From: Rhodobacteraceae bacterium NBU2976
Lineage (GTDB): Bacteria > Pseudomonadota > Alphaproteobacteria > Rhodobacterales > Rhodobacteraceae
Direction of reading: 5' to 3'
DNA: 64,000 nucleotides
Assembly (NCBI GenBank): GCA_023630215.1
Contig: JALPRQ010000001.1
Location: 620,001 to 684,000 of the forward strand
This document shows positions 17,991-26,172 of the stretch, in pieces (positions within the stretch are counted from its first letter, which is position 1; every line of letters starts with the position of its first letter). A program made the position numbers and the translations under genes. The notes beneath the pieces were generated by a model, which saw only the letters and a program-made list of their open reading frames with translations, did not search any database and was not told the origin of the DNA.

Positions 17991-18146
17991 AATCCCGTCG
18001 TACTTCACGCCCTTGGCACACGGGGAGGCAAAGCCACCCGCGCCGGAGGTGTTGCAACACCACCCGCTAAGATGCGGTCCGTTGTGAACGGGACGCGGGC
18101 TATAGGCCGCAAGGCTGATTCCGATCAACCGGGCAAATTGTGACCG
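17991..18146 (-). other. Region between the LuxR gene and the tRNA-like array
   Basis: No gene. It contains a short palindromic hairpin (GGTGT, loop TGCA, ACACC, around 18048-18061) and, at 18109-18122 on the minus strand, GG and TTGC with GG-N10-GC spacing as in sigma-54 promoters, though the remaining -24 bases match poorly. CGACGGGA at 17993-18000 is exactly complementary to TCCCGTCG at 17806-17813, so the two could close a stem around both tRNA-like units. Confidence 0.4.
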
Positions 18147-18677
18147 TTACAATGTCGCAACGCTCTGTTGCATTTCCGTCACAGACTCCGTATCGGCAAG
18201 GAGATCCTCAAAGAAGTGACTCAGCAGCTGGGTGCGATTTTCCAGTCCCGCCTTCTTGTAGACCGCGTTCATCTGAGACTTCACCGTCCCTTCGCTGGTC
18301 CCTCGCAAGGTCGCGATTTCACTATTCGACATGCCCTTAATAGCGAACAGGGCCACATCCTTTTCCGAAGAGGAAAAACCCCACTCTTCAAATGATTCAT
18401 TCAGAAGGTCCAGGAATTCGCCGGAAACAGCACGCAACTGGGTTTCAATCTTGTTGTTATGCTTCATAAGCCGATAGGCGAGAAGTGAGCCGAAAACGAA
18501 ACCGAGCAGCAACCCAATGATTGCGCCAATCTCGATAATTTCACGCAGTTCCCAACTGATAATATTCGGGGTGTGCGAAAAGACCTCGTAATAGAAGTTT
18601 ACGAGGAAAAAGACCGTGCATAGCCCCTGAAACGTAATAATCAGCCAAATCAAAAGTCCTTGCTTTCGTTTCGACAT
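18147..18677 (-). CDS. LuxR-type regulator with two membrane helices
   Basis: 176 aa. Two hydrophobic segments (about residues 7-28 and 45-67) anchor the N-terminus in the inner membrane; a short cytoplasmic linker leads to a GerE/LuxR helix-turn-helix at about 105-160, with FSSSEKDVALFAIKGMSNSEIATLRGTSEGTVKSQMNAVYKKAG typical of the recognition region. It has no receiver or autoinducer domain. Membrane-bound HTH proteins of this shape are common near small exported proteins in roseobacters, so it may regulate the upstream PepSY gene, which is on the same strand. GGGGG precedes the ATG. Target and signal unknown. Confidence 0.85.
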   Translation of the reverse strand: MSKRKQGLLIWLIITFQGLCTVFFLVNFYYEVFSHTPNIISWELREIIEIGAIIGLLLGFVFGSLLAYRLMKHNNKIETQLRAVSGEFLDLLNESFEEWGFSSSEKDVALFAIKGMSNSEIATLRGTSEGTVKSQMNAVYKKAGLENRTQLLSHFFEDLLADTESVTEMQQSVATL

Positions 18678-18725
18678 CGAAACCCCCGTTGTCTCGTCGG
18701 CGTTAAGCGTTTCCCGCCACTATAT

Positions 18726-18759
18726 GGCAGAAAGACCAGCGGATGCTGATCTTTCTGCC
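18726..18759 (-). terminator. Strong hairpin after the PepSY gene
   Basis: GGCAGAAAGA (18726-18735) pairs perfectly with TCTTTCTGCC (18750-18759), ten base pairs around a 14-base loop, 12 bases beyond the PepSY stop. There is no T-run; it is a likely terminator or RNA stabiliser. Confidence 0.65.
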
Positions 18760-18771
18760 GTCATGTGCGTA

Positions 18772-19335
18772 TTAATCCTCGCTTTCACCACCTTCTTTGG
18801 AACCGCCTTCTTCAGAGCCACCACTTTCGCCGTCACCCTCTCCTTCGCCGTCACCCTCTCCTTCGCCGTCACCCTCACCTTCTCCTTCACCCTCACCTTC
18901 GCCTTCACCTTCTCCGTCACCCTCCTCGTGACCGCCGCCTTCGCCTTCACCGTCTTCGCCGCTTCCACCTTTTTCATCACGGTCGCGATCAGGTTCTTCG
19001 TTCTCACCGTCTTCGATGGGTTCATCACCATTTTCCAGAAGATCGATGCCCGCGGTGCCGCCATCTTCGGTCGACCAGCGATCGCGCAGAACTTCTCCTG
19101 TGTTGGCGTTCAGGATTATTTCGCGCTCTGATCCCAATCGGCGGGCTTCGATTTTGATGCGGCCAAGCAAGGTGGTTTCGATTTCCGTGATTTCATACCC
19201 TTGCTGAGAAAGCTGCTCCGCGACCTGTTTAACGAAACGATTATTCTCATATTCGCCGAGACCTTCGGCGGAAACCGACCCTGATGCCATGGCGATGGCA
19301 ACGACGACGGAAGCGATAAAATTCGTAGTTTTCAT
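18772..19335 (-). CDS. Exported PepSY-like protein with acidic Gly/Glu/Asp repeat tail
   Basis: 187 aa from the ATG at 19335, chosen because it opens a clean signal peptide (MKTTNFIASVVVAIAMASGSVSA); the frame is open 15 codons further up. Residues about 25-90 read like a PepSY domain (FVKQVAEQLSQQGYEITEIETTLLGRIKIEA, then LNANTGEVLRDRW), which usually inhibits proteases or binds exported partners. From about residue 95 the protein is almost only Asp, Glu, Gly and Ser, with G-E-G-D-G-E units; the tail is highly acidic and presumably disordered and could bind calcium or other cations. Neighbour of the membrane LuxR regulator. Confidence 0.8.
   Translation of the reverse strand: MKTTNFIASVVVAIAMASGSVSAEGLGEYENNRFVKQVAEQLSQQGYEITEIETTLLGRIKIEARRLGSEREIILNANTGEVLRDRWSTEDGGTAGIDLLENGDEPIEDGENEEPDRDRDEKGGSGEDGEGEGGGHEEGDGEGEGEGEGEGEGEGDGEGEGDGEGEGDGESGGSEEGGSKEGGESED
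18826..18930 (-). repeat. In-gene tandem repeat (18-base unit) of the PepSY tail
   Basis: TTCGCCGTCACCCTCTCC repeats at 18826-18843 and 18844-18861 exactly and at 18862-18879 with one change, then continues as shorter degenerate 6-base units. Each unit encodes G-E-G-D-G-E on the minus strand. Such tracts vary in copy number by slippage. Confidence 0.85.
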
Positions 19336-19550
19336 GACAGTCTCCCAAATTTGACAGTAAACTGAGAATAGACTGACCAATATTACCCGAGGCAGACATG
19401 GGTATCAGGTTATAAAACGGCTATTTCAACCTAGGATATAGGGAAATCAACCTGGATATTATCTCGCCCCGCGCTCGCGCACCCTCAATCGTGACTGTGC
19501 ATTTTGACAAACATAAGGTGATTTTGGTCGGTTTCTGGGGCAACACGCGC

Positions 19551-20432
19551 TCACAAGGGGAACGTTCCACCCTGTTCCAGCCACAGCCGATCCGCGGGGG
19601 ATAGCGCCGCCGACATGATCCGGTCATATGCAGCCAGTTGGTTATCTGACAGCTGCCCCTGCCATTTCCCGCAGCTCCCACTGGCAAAAAAATCCGTGTC
19701 GGATTTCCAGAACCCATTGCCACCCCCTGGGGCAAAGATGTTGGCCTTTTGCTTCATCGCATCGAAATCCAGCGCGTCTGCAATGGCGAATAGCGTTGCG
19801 CCGTCATGCGTGACCCCCAGCACATCAGCCATTCGTCGCACTGCGCTACGACGATCCCGGCAAAGGTCAGCATAATGAAACAGATGCACGTTGGGGTGAT
19901 CCGCAACGGCCCGGAAACTGCTGAAATGCCGCAGGATCAGGGCAAGGGTGGCAGCGTCGCAATCAATCCCCTCGGCCCCTCCGGACAAGAAACGGGCGAA
20001 GCTCAGGGTGCCGTCATCGTCGACCGGAAAGAAGAAAGGGAAGGGCGCAAAGGGCAGGTTGGCGACATGGGCGCGCATCGAGAAATGCACATCCAACGGG
20101 TGACGATAAATGACCAGATAGGTGCCGATGTCGTACAAGGGTATCCCATCCAATGGCGTGTGGCTTTTGAAAGCCCGACGCACATGCGCCTCCGCTGCCG
20201 CCAACTGTTCATCAAGATCGCGAAACCGATTGTCGATCCAAGGTTGCCGATCGGTTACGCCGGGTTTGCTGTCGGGACTGCCGGTCAGCAGCATATCCAG
20301 CATCGCCTGTGTTAGCGTCGTGCCGGATTTTGGTGGGGTGCAGACGAAGATATCGTCAGGGCGCGGTGTGAATTCGGCCCAGCGCCGACTGTCGGTAAAA
20401 AAACCGAGATAGTCTGTGCCAGCCCCCTGCAT
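19551..20432 (-). CDS. Sulfotransferase family protein
   Basis: 293 aa with both PAPS-binding motifs: the 5'-phosphosulfate loop TPPKSGTTL near residue 33 and the 3'-phosphate motif YRHPLDVHFSMR around residue 110. It transfers sulfate from PAPS to a hydroxyl or amine of an unknown acceptor; the shape is like animal cytosolic sulfotransferases, and such genes are common in marine alphaproteobacteria. It begins four bases after trpB (ATG at 20432, with GTG immediately before as an alternative), so it is translated from the trp transcript although no link to tryptophan synthesis is obvious. No signal peptide. Confidence 0.88.
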   Translation of the reverse strand: MQGAGTDYLGFFTDSRRWAEFTPRPDDIFVCTPPKSGTTLTQAMLDMLLTGSPDSKPGVTDRQPWIDNRFRDLDEQLAAAEAHVRRAFKSHTPLDGIPLYDIGTYLVIYRHPLDVHFSMRAHVANLPFAPFPFFFPVDDDGTLSFARFLSGGAEGIDCDAATLALILRHFSSFRAVADHPNVHLFHYADLCRDRRSAVRRMADVLGVTHDGATLFAIADALDFDAMKQKANIFAPGGGNGFWKSDTDFFASGSCGKWQGQLSDNQLAAYDRIMSAALSPADRLWLEQGGTFPL

Positions 20433-20436
20433 CACC

Positions 20437-21657
20437 CTACATCGTCACGCCAAGCGCATCAGCCACCGTAAAGATATCTTTGTCGCCGCGCCCGCACATA
20501 TTCATGACCAGCAGGTGGTCATTGGGCAGGTCCGGCGCAATCTTTGTCACATGCGCCAACGCGTGGCTGGGTTCCAGCGCCGGGATGATGCCCTCGGTCC
20601 GGCAGGACAATTGGAACGCCTCCAGCGCCTCCTTATCCGTGACCGACACATATTCCACCCGGCCAATATCGTTCAGCCAAGCATGTTCCGGCCCGATACC
20701 GGGATAATCCAAACCTGCCGAAATCGAATGCCCTTCGATGATCTGCCCGTCTTCGTCCTGCAACAAGTAGGTGCGGTTGCCATGGAGTACGCCGGGGCGA
20801 CCGCCAGTCAGGGACGCGGCATGTTCCATCTTCTCGTCAACGCCGTGGCCACCGGCCTCGACCCCGATGATGCGCACGTCTTTGTCGTCAAGGAACGGAT
20901 GGAACAGACCCATCGCGTTCGACCCACCGCCGATGCAGGCCACCAGACTGTCCGGCAAACGCCCCTCCTGCTCCTGCATCTGTTCCTTGGTTTCCTTGCC
21001 GATGATCGACTGGAAATCACGAACCATCGCCGGATAGGGATGCGGACCCGCTACGGTGCCGATGCAATAGAATGTATCGTCGACATTGGTCACCCAATCG
21101 CGCAGCGCTTCGTTCATTGCGTCTTTCAGCGTGCCGCGACCCGCCGTTACCGGTACGATATCCGCGCCCAGCAGCTTCATGCGGAACACGTTGGGCTTTT
21201 GCCGTTCCACGTCCGTCGCGCCCATGAACACCACGCATTTCAACCCGAACCGTGCGCACACCGTCGCCGTCGCCACACCGTGCTGGCCCGCACCGGTTTC
21301 TGCGATAATCCGCGTTTTACCCATGCGCCGCGCCAGCAGGATCTGCCCCAGCACATTGTTGATCTTGTGCGCGCCGGTATGGTTCAACTCATCCCGTTTC
21401 AGATAAATCTTCGCGCCGCCGAAATGGTCCGTCAGACGTTCCGCGTAATACAGCGGCGAGGGACGGCCCACGTAATGCTTCCAGAGGAAATCCATCTCTG
21501 CCCAGAAGTCTGGATCGGTCTTCGCCTTCTCATACTCCGCCTCCAGATCAAGGATCAGCGGCATCAGGGTTTCCGCCACAAAGCGGCCCCCGTAATTGCC
21601 GAAACGCCCGTTTTCATCCGGGCCATTCCGGAAAGAGTTCAGAAAATCCTCGGCCAT
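20437..21657 (-). CDS. trpB: Tryptophan synthase beta subunit
   Basis: 406 aa, PLP enzyme joining indole and serine. The PLP lysine lies in HTGAHKINN, the glycine-rich phosphate site is [10 protein letters not shown], and [12 protein letters not shown] and [18 protein letters not shown] are characteristic of TrpB1. The ATG at 21657 gives the normal N-terminus (MAEDF); the frame is open 28 codons further but overlaps the decayed acetyltransferase. It is part of the lapA-trpF-trpB run. The alpha subunit trpA does not follow; a sulfotransferase occupies that place. Confidence 0.96.
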   Translation of the reverse strand: MAEDFLNSFRNGPDENGRFGNYGGRFVAETLMPLILDLEAEYEKAKTDPDFWAEMDFLWKHYVGRPSPLYYAERLTDHFGGAKIYLKRDELNHTGAHKINNVLGQILLARRMGKTRIIAETGAGQHGVATATVCARFGLKCVVFMGATDVERQKPNVFRMKLLGADIVPVTAGRGTLKDAMNEALRDWVTNVDDTFYCIGTVAGPHPYPAMVRDFQSIIGKETKEQMQEQEGRLPDSLVACIGGGSNAMGLFHPFLDDKDVRIIGVEAGGHGVDEKMEHAASLTGGRPGVLHGNRTYLLQDEDGQIIEGHSISAGLDYPGIGPEHAWLNDIGRVEYVSVTDKEALEAFQLSCRTEGIIPALEPSHALAHVTKIAPDLPNDHLLVMNMCGRGDKDIFTVADALGVTM

Positions 21658-21673
21658 TGAGTTATCCCTATGT

Positions 21674-22040
21674 TCAGTCCAGATAGCGTTTAAAGCCAAT
21701 GTCGGACGGCGTAAAGCCGATGGTTTCATAAAAACGGCCACTGCCGATGCGTGATTGGTTCATCGACAGCTGAATCAAACCACATCCCGCAGCACGGGCT
21801 CTGGCTTCGACATCATCAAACATCTGCCGCCCAAGACCTTTGCCCCGAAGATGACTGGCCACGCGGACAGCTTCAATCTGTGCGCGCCGCATCGCTTGGA
21901 TGGGTAGTCCGGTGGTGACGGCTCATCTGATAGGAGGCACAGACGTTACCCTCAGGATCTTCGCCCAGATCATCATCCACCAGCAACGCCACGATCGCAG
22001 GAACAACCGCGCGAGTGGCCAAGCGAAACGTCAGGATCAT
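21674..22040 (-). pseudogene. Decayed GNAT acetyltransferase between trpF and trpB
   Basis: Two frames together read as one GNAT protein. The first begins at an ATG overlapping the trpF stop (ATGA, 22037-22040) and gives the usual opening (MILTFRLATRAVVPAIVALLVDDDLG...), then runs off as nonsense. The second frame carries VTTGLPIQAMRRAQIEAVRVASHLRGKGLG, the acetyl-CoA loop, and ends with GRFYETIGF to the stop at 21674. The join around 21920 needs a -2 or +1 shift, and roughly 25-30 residues (strands 2-4) normally present are missing. Hence a deletion plus a frameshift. An assembly error could explain the shift but not the missing block. Confidence 0.75.
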
Positions 22041-22666
22041 TGCGCTGCCGCAACAAATGCTCGGATCAGGGCCGCGTCCTTCACGCCTGGCGCACTTTCC
22101 ACGCCGGACGCCACATCGACCTGTTTCACGCCGGTTAGCGCAACCGCCTCGGCGACATTGTCCGGGGTCAACCCCCCCGCCAGCATCCACGGCACTGGCC
22201 AGCGGCGACCAGCAATCAAACGCCAATCAAATGTCAGGCCGTTGCCACCTGGCAATCCACCGGATCTAGGCGGTTTTGCATCAACCATAACCTGATCGGC
22301 GACCCCGAAATAAGACTCGAGGTTGGCAACATCACTCTCATCGGCGATCCCGATCACTTTCATCACCGGCAGGCCAAATTTTTGCTTGATCTCCGTTACG
22401 CGTTGCGGCGTCTCTGACCCGTGAAGTTGCAGCATATCCAGTGGCACTTTCATCAGTTCGGTCAGCGTGACATCATCCGCGTCGACCACCAGACCGACCT
22501 TACAAACGCCGGCTGGGATCCGTTCGCTCAGGGTGATCGCTTGTTCCGAGGTCACATAACGGGGTGAACGAGGATAAAAATTCAGGCCGATATAGGTCGC
22601 ACCAGCCTCGACCGATGCGGTGACGTCTTCGGCGCGGGTCAGCCCGCAGATTTTAACGAGTGTCAT
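22037..22666 (-). CDS. trpF: Phosphoribosylanthranilate isomerase
   Basis: 209 aa TIM barrel. Seen: VKICGLTR with the catalytic Cys at the start, the YIGLNFYPRSPRYV block, QLHGSE, and the C-terminal PWMLAGGLTPDNV followed by VDVASGVESAPGVKD for phosphate binding. Converts PRA to CdRP in tryptophan synthesis. Overlaps the end of lapA by 14 bases and the start of the decayed acetyltransferase by four, so it is translationally coupled on both sides. Confidence 0.96.
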   Translation of the reverse strand: MTLVKICGLTRAEDVTASVEAGATYIGLNFYPRSPRYVTSEQAITLSERIPAGVCKVGLVVDADDVTLTELMKVPLDMLQLHGSETPQRVTEIKQKFGLPVMKVIGIADESDVANLESYFGVADQVMVDAKPPRSGGLPGGNGLTFDWRLIAGRRWPVPWMLAGGLTPDNVAEAVALTGVKQVDVASGVESAPGVKDAALIRAFVAAAQ

Positions 22667-22997
22667 TGATCAGCGCGAGGACGTCGTCATCCTCTCTCCC
22701 GGCTTCTTTTTTCAGCGCTTTCACTTCCTGATTCAGCTGGGCGACTTCGCGCCGTTTCTCGGCCGCTTCCTTGCGGATTTTATGTTCGCGGAAGAATTCA
22801 AGGATTTCGCCGACAACCAAACCGGCAAGTGCTGCCAGCATAATCACAACAAACAGGGGCAGATCGATCGATACCGGCAGAATATCAGCCAACTGTTCAG
22901 GGAGTAACCCCAGCGTGACGGTTTGCCGATTGGCCAGCGCCAGCACAACCAAAGCCACCATCAAAGCCGCGTAAAAACTGTAGCGAATAAACCGCAT
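22653..22997 (-). CDS. lapA: LapA-domain (DUF1049) inner-membrane protein
   Basis: 114 aa with two membrane helices (about 5-24 and 45-68) and a charged helical C-terminus (about 69-105), the standard layout of LapA/YciS. In E. coli LapA works with LapB to control LPS assembly via FtsH and LpxC; in alphaproteobacteria the family is conserved between ihfB and trpF, as here, and its role is less established. Starts 24 bases after ihfB and belongs to the same transcript. Confidence 0.85.
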   Translation of the reverse strand: MRFIRYSFYAALMVALVVLALANRQTVTLGLLPEQLADILPVSIDLPLFVVIMLAALAGLVVGEILEFFREHKIRKEAAEKRREVAQLNQEVKALKKEAGREDDDVLALINDTR

Positions 22998-23021
22998 GGA
23001 TAACCCTGTCAGTCGCCGAGG

Positions 23022-23303
23022 TTATTCCCCATTTAGGCGGTCGCGCAGCAATTTACCAGTCTTGAAAAATGGAACATATTTTTCTTCGACATGCACGGAT
23101 TCACCGGTGCGGGGATTACGACCGGTGCGCGAGTCTCGTTTTTTTACCGAGAAAGCTCCAAATCCGCGCAATTCTACGCGGTTGCCGTTGGCCATCGCTT
23201 CAATGATTTCGTCAAAAATCGTGCCGACGATCCGCTCCACATCTCGTTGATACAGATGCGGGTTCTCGTCCGCGATCTTTTGGACAAGTTCCGATTTAAT
23301 CAT
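23022..23303 (-). CDS. ihfB: Integration host factor beta subunit
   Basis: 93 aa, DNA-bending HU/IHF family. [11 protein letters not shown] at the start, then [27 protein letters not shown], the beta-arm whose Pro inserts into the minor groove. The frame is open to 23654 but only the ATG at 23303 gives the conserved N-terminus and length. It heterodimerises with IhfA (not in window). First gene of an ihfB-lapA-trpF-trpB transcript behind the rpsA terminator. Confidence 0.96.
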   Translation of the reverse strand: MIKSELVQKIADENPHLYQRDVERIVGTIFDEIIEAMANGNRVELRGFGAFSVKKRDSRTGRNPRTGESVHVEEKYVPFFKTGKLLRDRLNGE

Positions 23304-23692
23304 GCGATCCGTCCTCCCGAAGTGTTGCGCGGCGGCAACCTTGCTAAACTGTTTACCTACGTTGGCGCGATGACGCATTCTGACAGGAAATGTCATTTGA
23401 GGGAATAGAGCCGTAAGGGCAGAGTCTGGCGAACTGACAGGAAACACACAGATTTTATGCTGAATCGCGCCGAAATATCCTGAATTACCAGTGAGTTCGG
23501 TGACCGAATATTGGAATCCGGAAATTTCCGAACCCGCAATTCGAAGGTGATTCGACAGGCGAAGGCAAAAAATCCTGTGATATTCTGCCAGTCGTCTTGG
23601 GGCGAAATAATAAATATGCCGATTGGCCCCGACTGGCAGATCACCAACCAACAAGTGCCGTTCCCAACCCTTTCACCGTGTTTGATATCTCC
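23304..23692. other. Intergenic region upstream of ihfB
   Basis: About 390 bases without a supportable gene; should contain the ihfB promoter. A 12-base perfect palindrome CGGAAATTTCCG lies at 23519-23530. The sequence is less GC-rich than its flanks. I see no RNA gene in it. Confidence 0.4.
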
Positions 23693-23723
23693 AAAAAAAA
23701 CGGCGCTACATGAGCGCCGTTTT
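23693..23723 (-). terminator. Rho-independent terminator of rpsA
   Basis: CGGCGCT (23701-23707) pairs with AGCGCCG (23713-23719) around ACATG. On the minus strand it is followed by eight T (the A-run 23693-23700) and preceded by AAAA. It lies 24 bases beyond the rpsA stop. Confidence 0.94.
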
Positions 23724-23746
23724 AGGATTTGTTTCTAAGCGGAAGA

Positions 23747-25429
23747 TTACTTCTCGTTACCCTTCAGGGCAGCGCCAAGAATGTCACCCAGCGATGCGCC
23801 CGAGTCGGACGAACCATACTGTTCGACGGCTTCCTTCTCTTCGGCGATTTCGCGGGCTTTGATCGACAGACCCAGACGACGGTTCGCGCGGTCGATATTG
23901 GTGACGCGTGCGTCCACCTTGTCGCCGACGCTGAAACGCTCGGGGCGCTGATCGGCGCGGTCACGGGCAAGGTCGGAACGGCGAATGAAGGACTTCATGC
24001 CGTCATGTTCAACCTCGATCCCGCCATCTTCGATCGCGGTGACTTCAACGGTGACGACAGCGCCACGTTTGATGCCATCGGTTGCATCTGCAAACGGATC
24101 GCCTTCCAACGCTTTGATCGAGAGCGAGATACGCTCTTTCTCGACGTCAACATCGGTGACCACTGCTTTGACGATGTCGCCTTTCTGATAGTCCTGAATG
24201 GCGTCGTCACCAGACCGATCCCAATCCAGATCAGACAGGTGCACCATGCCGTCAATATCGCCTTCCAGACCAACGAACAGACCAAATTCGGTGATGTTCT
24301 TGATCTCGCCTTCAACTTCGGTCCCAGCCGGATATTTGGCTGCGAAATTCTCCCACGGATTGCCCTGAGTCTGTTTCAGACCCAGCGATACGCGGCGGCG
24401 TTCGCCGTCGATTTCCAGAACCATGACGTCGACTTCTTGCGAAGTAGAGACGATTTTGCCCGGGTGGACGTTTTTCTTCGTCCAGGACATTTCGGACACG
24501 TGGACCAGACCTTCAACGCCGGCGTCCAGCTCAACAAATGCACCGTAATCGGTGATGTTGGTGACGCGCCCTTTGTGCACGGTGCCAAGGGCGAAACGCT
24601 CCTCGACTTCGGACCATGGGTCGGATTCCAGCTGTTTCATGCCAAGGCTGATACGCTGGGTTTCCGGATTGATCTTGATGACCTGAACTTCAATCTGACC
24701 ACCGATCTCCAGAATTTCGGACGGGTGGTTCACACGGCGCCAAGCCATATCAGTGACGTGCAGCAGGCCGTCAACACCGCCCAGATCCACGAACGCACCG
24801 TAATCGGTGATGTTCTTGACGACGCCTTTGACCACATCGCCTTCGGACAGTTTGCCGATGATTTCGGCGCGCTGCTCGGCACGGCTTTCTTCAAGGATGG
24901 CGCGGCGAGAGACAACGATGTTGCCACGGCGACGATCCATTTTCAGGATCTGGAACGGCTGCGCGATGTTCATCAGCGCGGATGCGTCACGCACCGGGCG
25001 CACGTCCACCTGGCTTCCGGGCAGGAACGCGACTGCGCCACCCAGATCAACCGTAAAGCCGCCTTTGACGCGGCCAAAGATAACGCCTTCGACGGTTTCT
25101 TCGGCTTCGGTTGCTTTTTCCAGACGATCCCAGGCTTCTTCGCGACGGGCTTTTTCGCGGCTCAGCGCGGCCTCGCCACGGGCATTTTCAACGCGGTCGA
25201 GGAAGACCTCAACCGTATCGCCTACGGCCAGTTCAGCCGGTTTGCCGGGCATCGAGAATTCTTTCAGATCGACGCGGCCTTCCATTTTATAGCCAATGTC
25301 GATGATGGCTTGTCCCGCTTCAATCGCGATGACAGTGCCTTTAACAACGGAACCTTCTTCGGGGGTTTCCAGTTCGAAGCTTTCATTCAGAAGGCTTTCG
25401 AATTCTTCCATAGATACGGAAGCGCTCAT
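23747..25429 (-). CDS. rpsA: 30S ribosomal protein S1
   Basis: 560 aa with six S1 RNA-binding repeats of about 70-85 residues; each shows the GAFVDLGG..G.LHVTDM or GLFVGLEG..GMVHLSDL pattern, and the third and fourth are the best conserved. S1 brings mRNA to the 30S subunit. The N-terminal repeat begins near residue 22 after an acidic leader (SMEEFESLLNESFE). ATG with GGAGA upstream. Located in the conserved aroA-cmk-rpsA-ihfB order. Confidence 0.97.
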   Translation of the reverse strand: MSASVSMEEFESLLNESFELETPEEGSVVKGTVIAIEAGQAIIDIGYKMEGRVDLKEFSMPGKPAELAVGDTVEVFLDRVENARGEAALSREKARREEAWDRLEKATEAEETVEGVIFGRVKGGFTVDLGGAVAFLPGSQVDVRPVRDASALMNIAQPFQILKMDRRRGNIVVSRRAILEESRAEQRAEIIGKLSEGDVVKGVVKNITDYGAFVDLGGVDGLLHVTDMAWRRVNHPSEILEIGGQIEVQVIKINPETQRISLGMKQLESDPWSEVEERFALGTVHKGRVTNITDYGAFVELDAGVEGLVHVSEMSWTKKNVHPGKIVSTSQEVDVMVLEIDGERRRVSLGLKQTQGNPWENFAAKYPAGTEVEGEIKNITEFGLFVGLEGDIDGMVHLSDLDWDRSGDDAIQDYQKGDIVKAVVTDVDVEKERISLSIKALEGDPFADATDGIKRGAVVTVEVTAIEDGGIEVEHDGMKSFIRRSDLARDRADQRPERFSVGDKVDARVTNIDRANRRLGLSIKAREIAEEKEAVEQYGSSDSGASLGDILGAALKGNEK

Positions 25430-25530
25430 GCAGTTCTCCTAACAGTGTTTTTGCGGGCCGTGCGGTTGGTTCCGCCGGTCTTTGGGTTTACGGGTCAAAG
25501 GCGATGTAAAAAAACGAACGAAGGCCGGTT

Positions 25531-26172
25531 TTAATCCCGGCCCTGCTCGAGTCGTTCATTAATTATAGCCACCGCCTTGGCGACAGCGGCGTCTATAGAC
25601 AATTCGGACGTATCTAGCAAGACCGCATCCTCGGCAGGGACCATCGGCGACATTTCCCGCTCGGAATCTCGTTTGTCGCGGGCTCTTACATCGTTAAGAA
25701 CGGAATCTAGCGTTAGATCTGCATTTGTCTGCTTTAGTTCCTCGAAACGACGCCGGGCGCGTATTTCGGCCGAGGCTGTGACGAACAATTTCACCTCTGC
25801 CTCAGGGCAAATCACGGTGCCGATATCACGCCCATCGATCACCGCACCACCATCGCGGCGCGCAAAGATTCGCTGAAACTCCAACAGCGCGCCACGCACA
25901 TTTGGCAAAACCGCAACTTTTGAAGCTGCCCTTGCCGCCAAACCCGTGCGCAGGTCATCACGTCGAAGATCTTCAGGCGTTAAATGTTTGGCGATGTCTT
26001 CTGCGGCAACAGGATCTAGAATGCCATTGCCATGCTCCAAGGTTTTGATGCCAACTGCACGGTACAGTAGACCACTGTCCAAATGACCAAAACCGAACAC
26101 CTCCGCTATCGCCTTGCTTATGGTCCCTTTACCTGCAGCGGCAGGGCCGTCTATGGCGACCGTGAATTTCAT
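25531..26172 (-). CDS. cmk: Cytidylate kinase
   Basis: 213 aa P-loop kinase: [18 protein letters not shown] at the N-terminus, [11 protein letters not shown] for CMP binding, and [14 protein letters not shown] in the middle. Phosphorylates CMP and dCMP. The ATG at 26172 overlaps the aroA stop (ATGA, 26169-26172); the frame stays open upstream but those residues belong to the aroA region. In the aroA-cmk-rpsA operon. Confidence 0.95.
   Translation of the reverse strand: MKFTVAIDGPAAAGKGTISKAIAEVFGFGHLDSGLLYRAVGIKTLEHGNGILDPVAAEDIAKHLTPEDLRRDDLRTGLAARAASKVAVLPNVRGALLEFQRIFARRDGGAVIDGRDIGTVICPEAEVKLFVTASAEIRARRRFEELKQTNADLTLDSVLNDVRARDKRDSEREMSPMVPAEDAVLLDTSELSIDAAVAKAVAIINERLEQGRD

Noticed and set aside
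20416-21660. A 414-codon open frame opposite trpB
   Set aside because: Shadow of TrpB; no recognisable domain.
23729-25534. A 601-codon open frame opposite rpsA
   Set aside because: Antisense shadow of ribosomal protein S1; low-complexity composition and no start signal.
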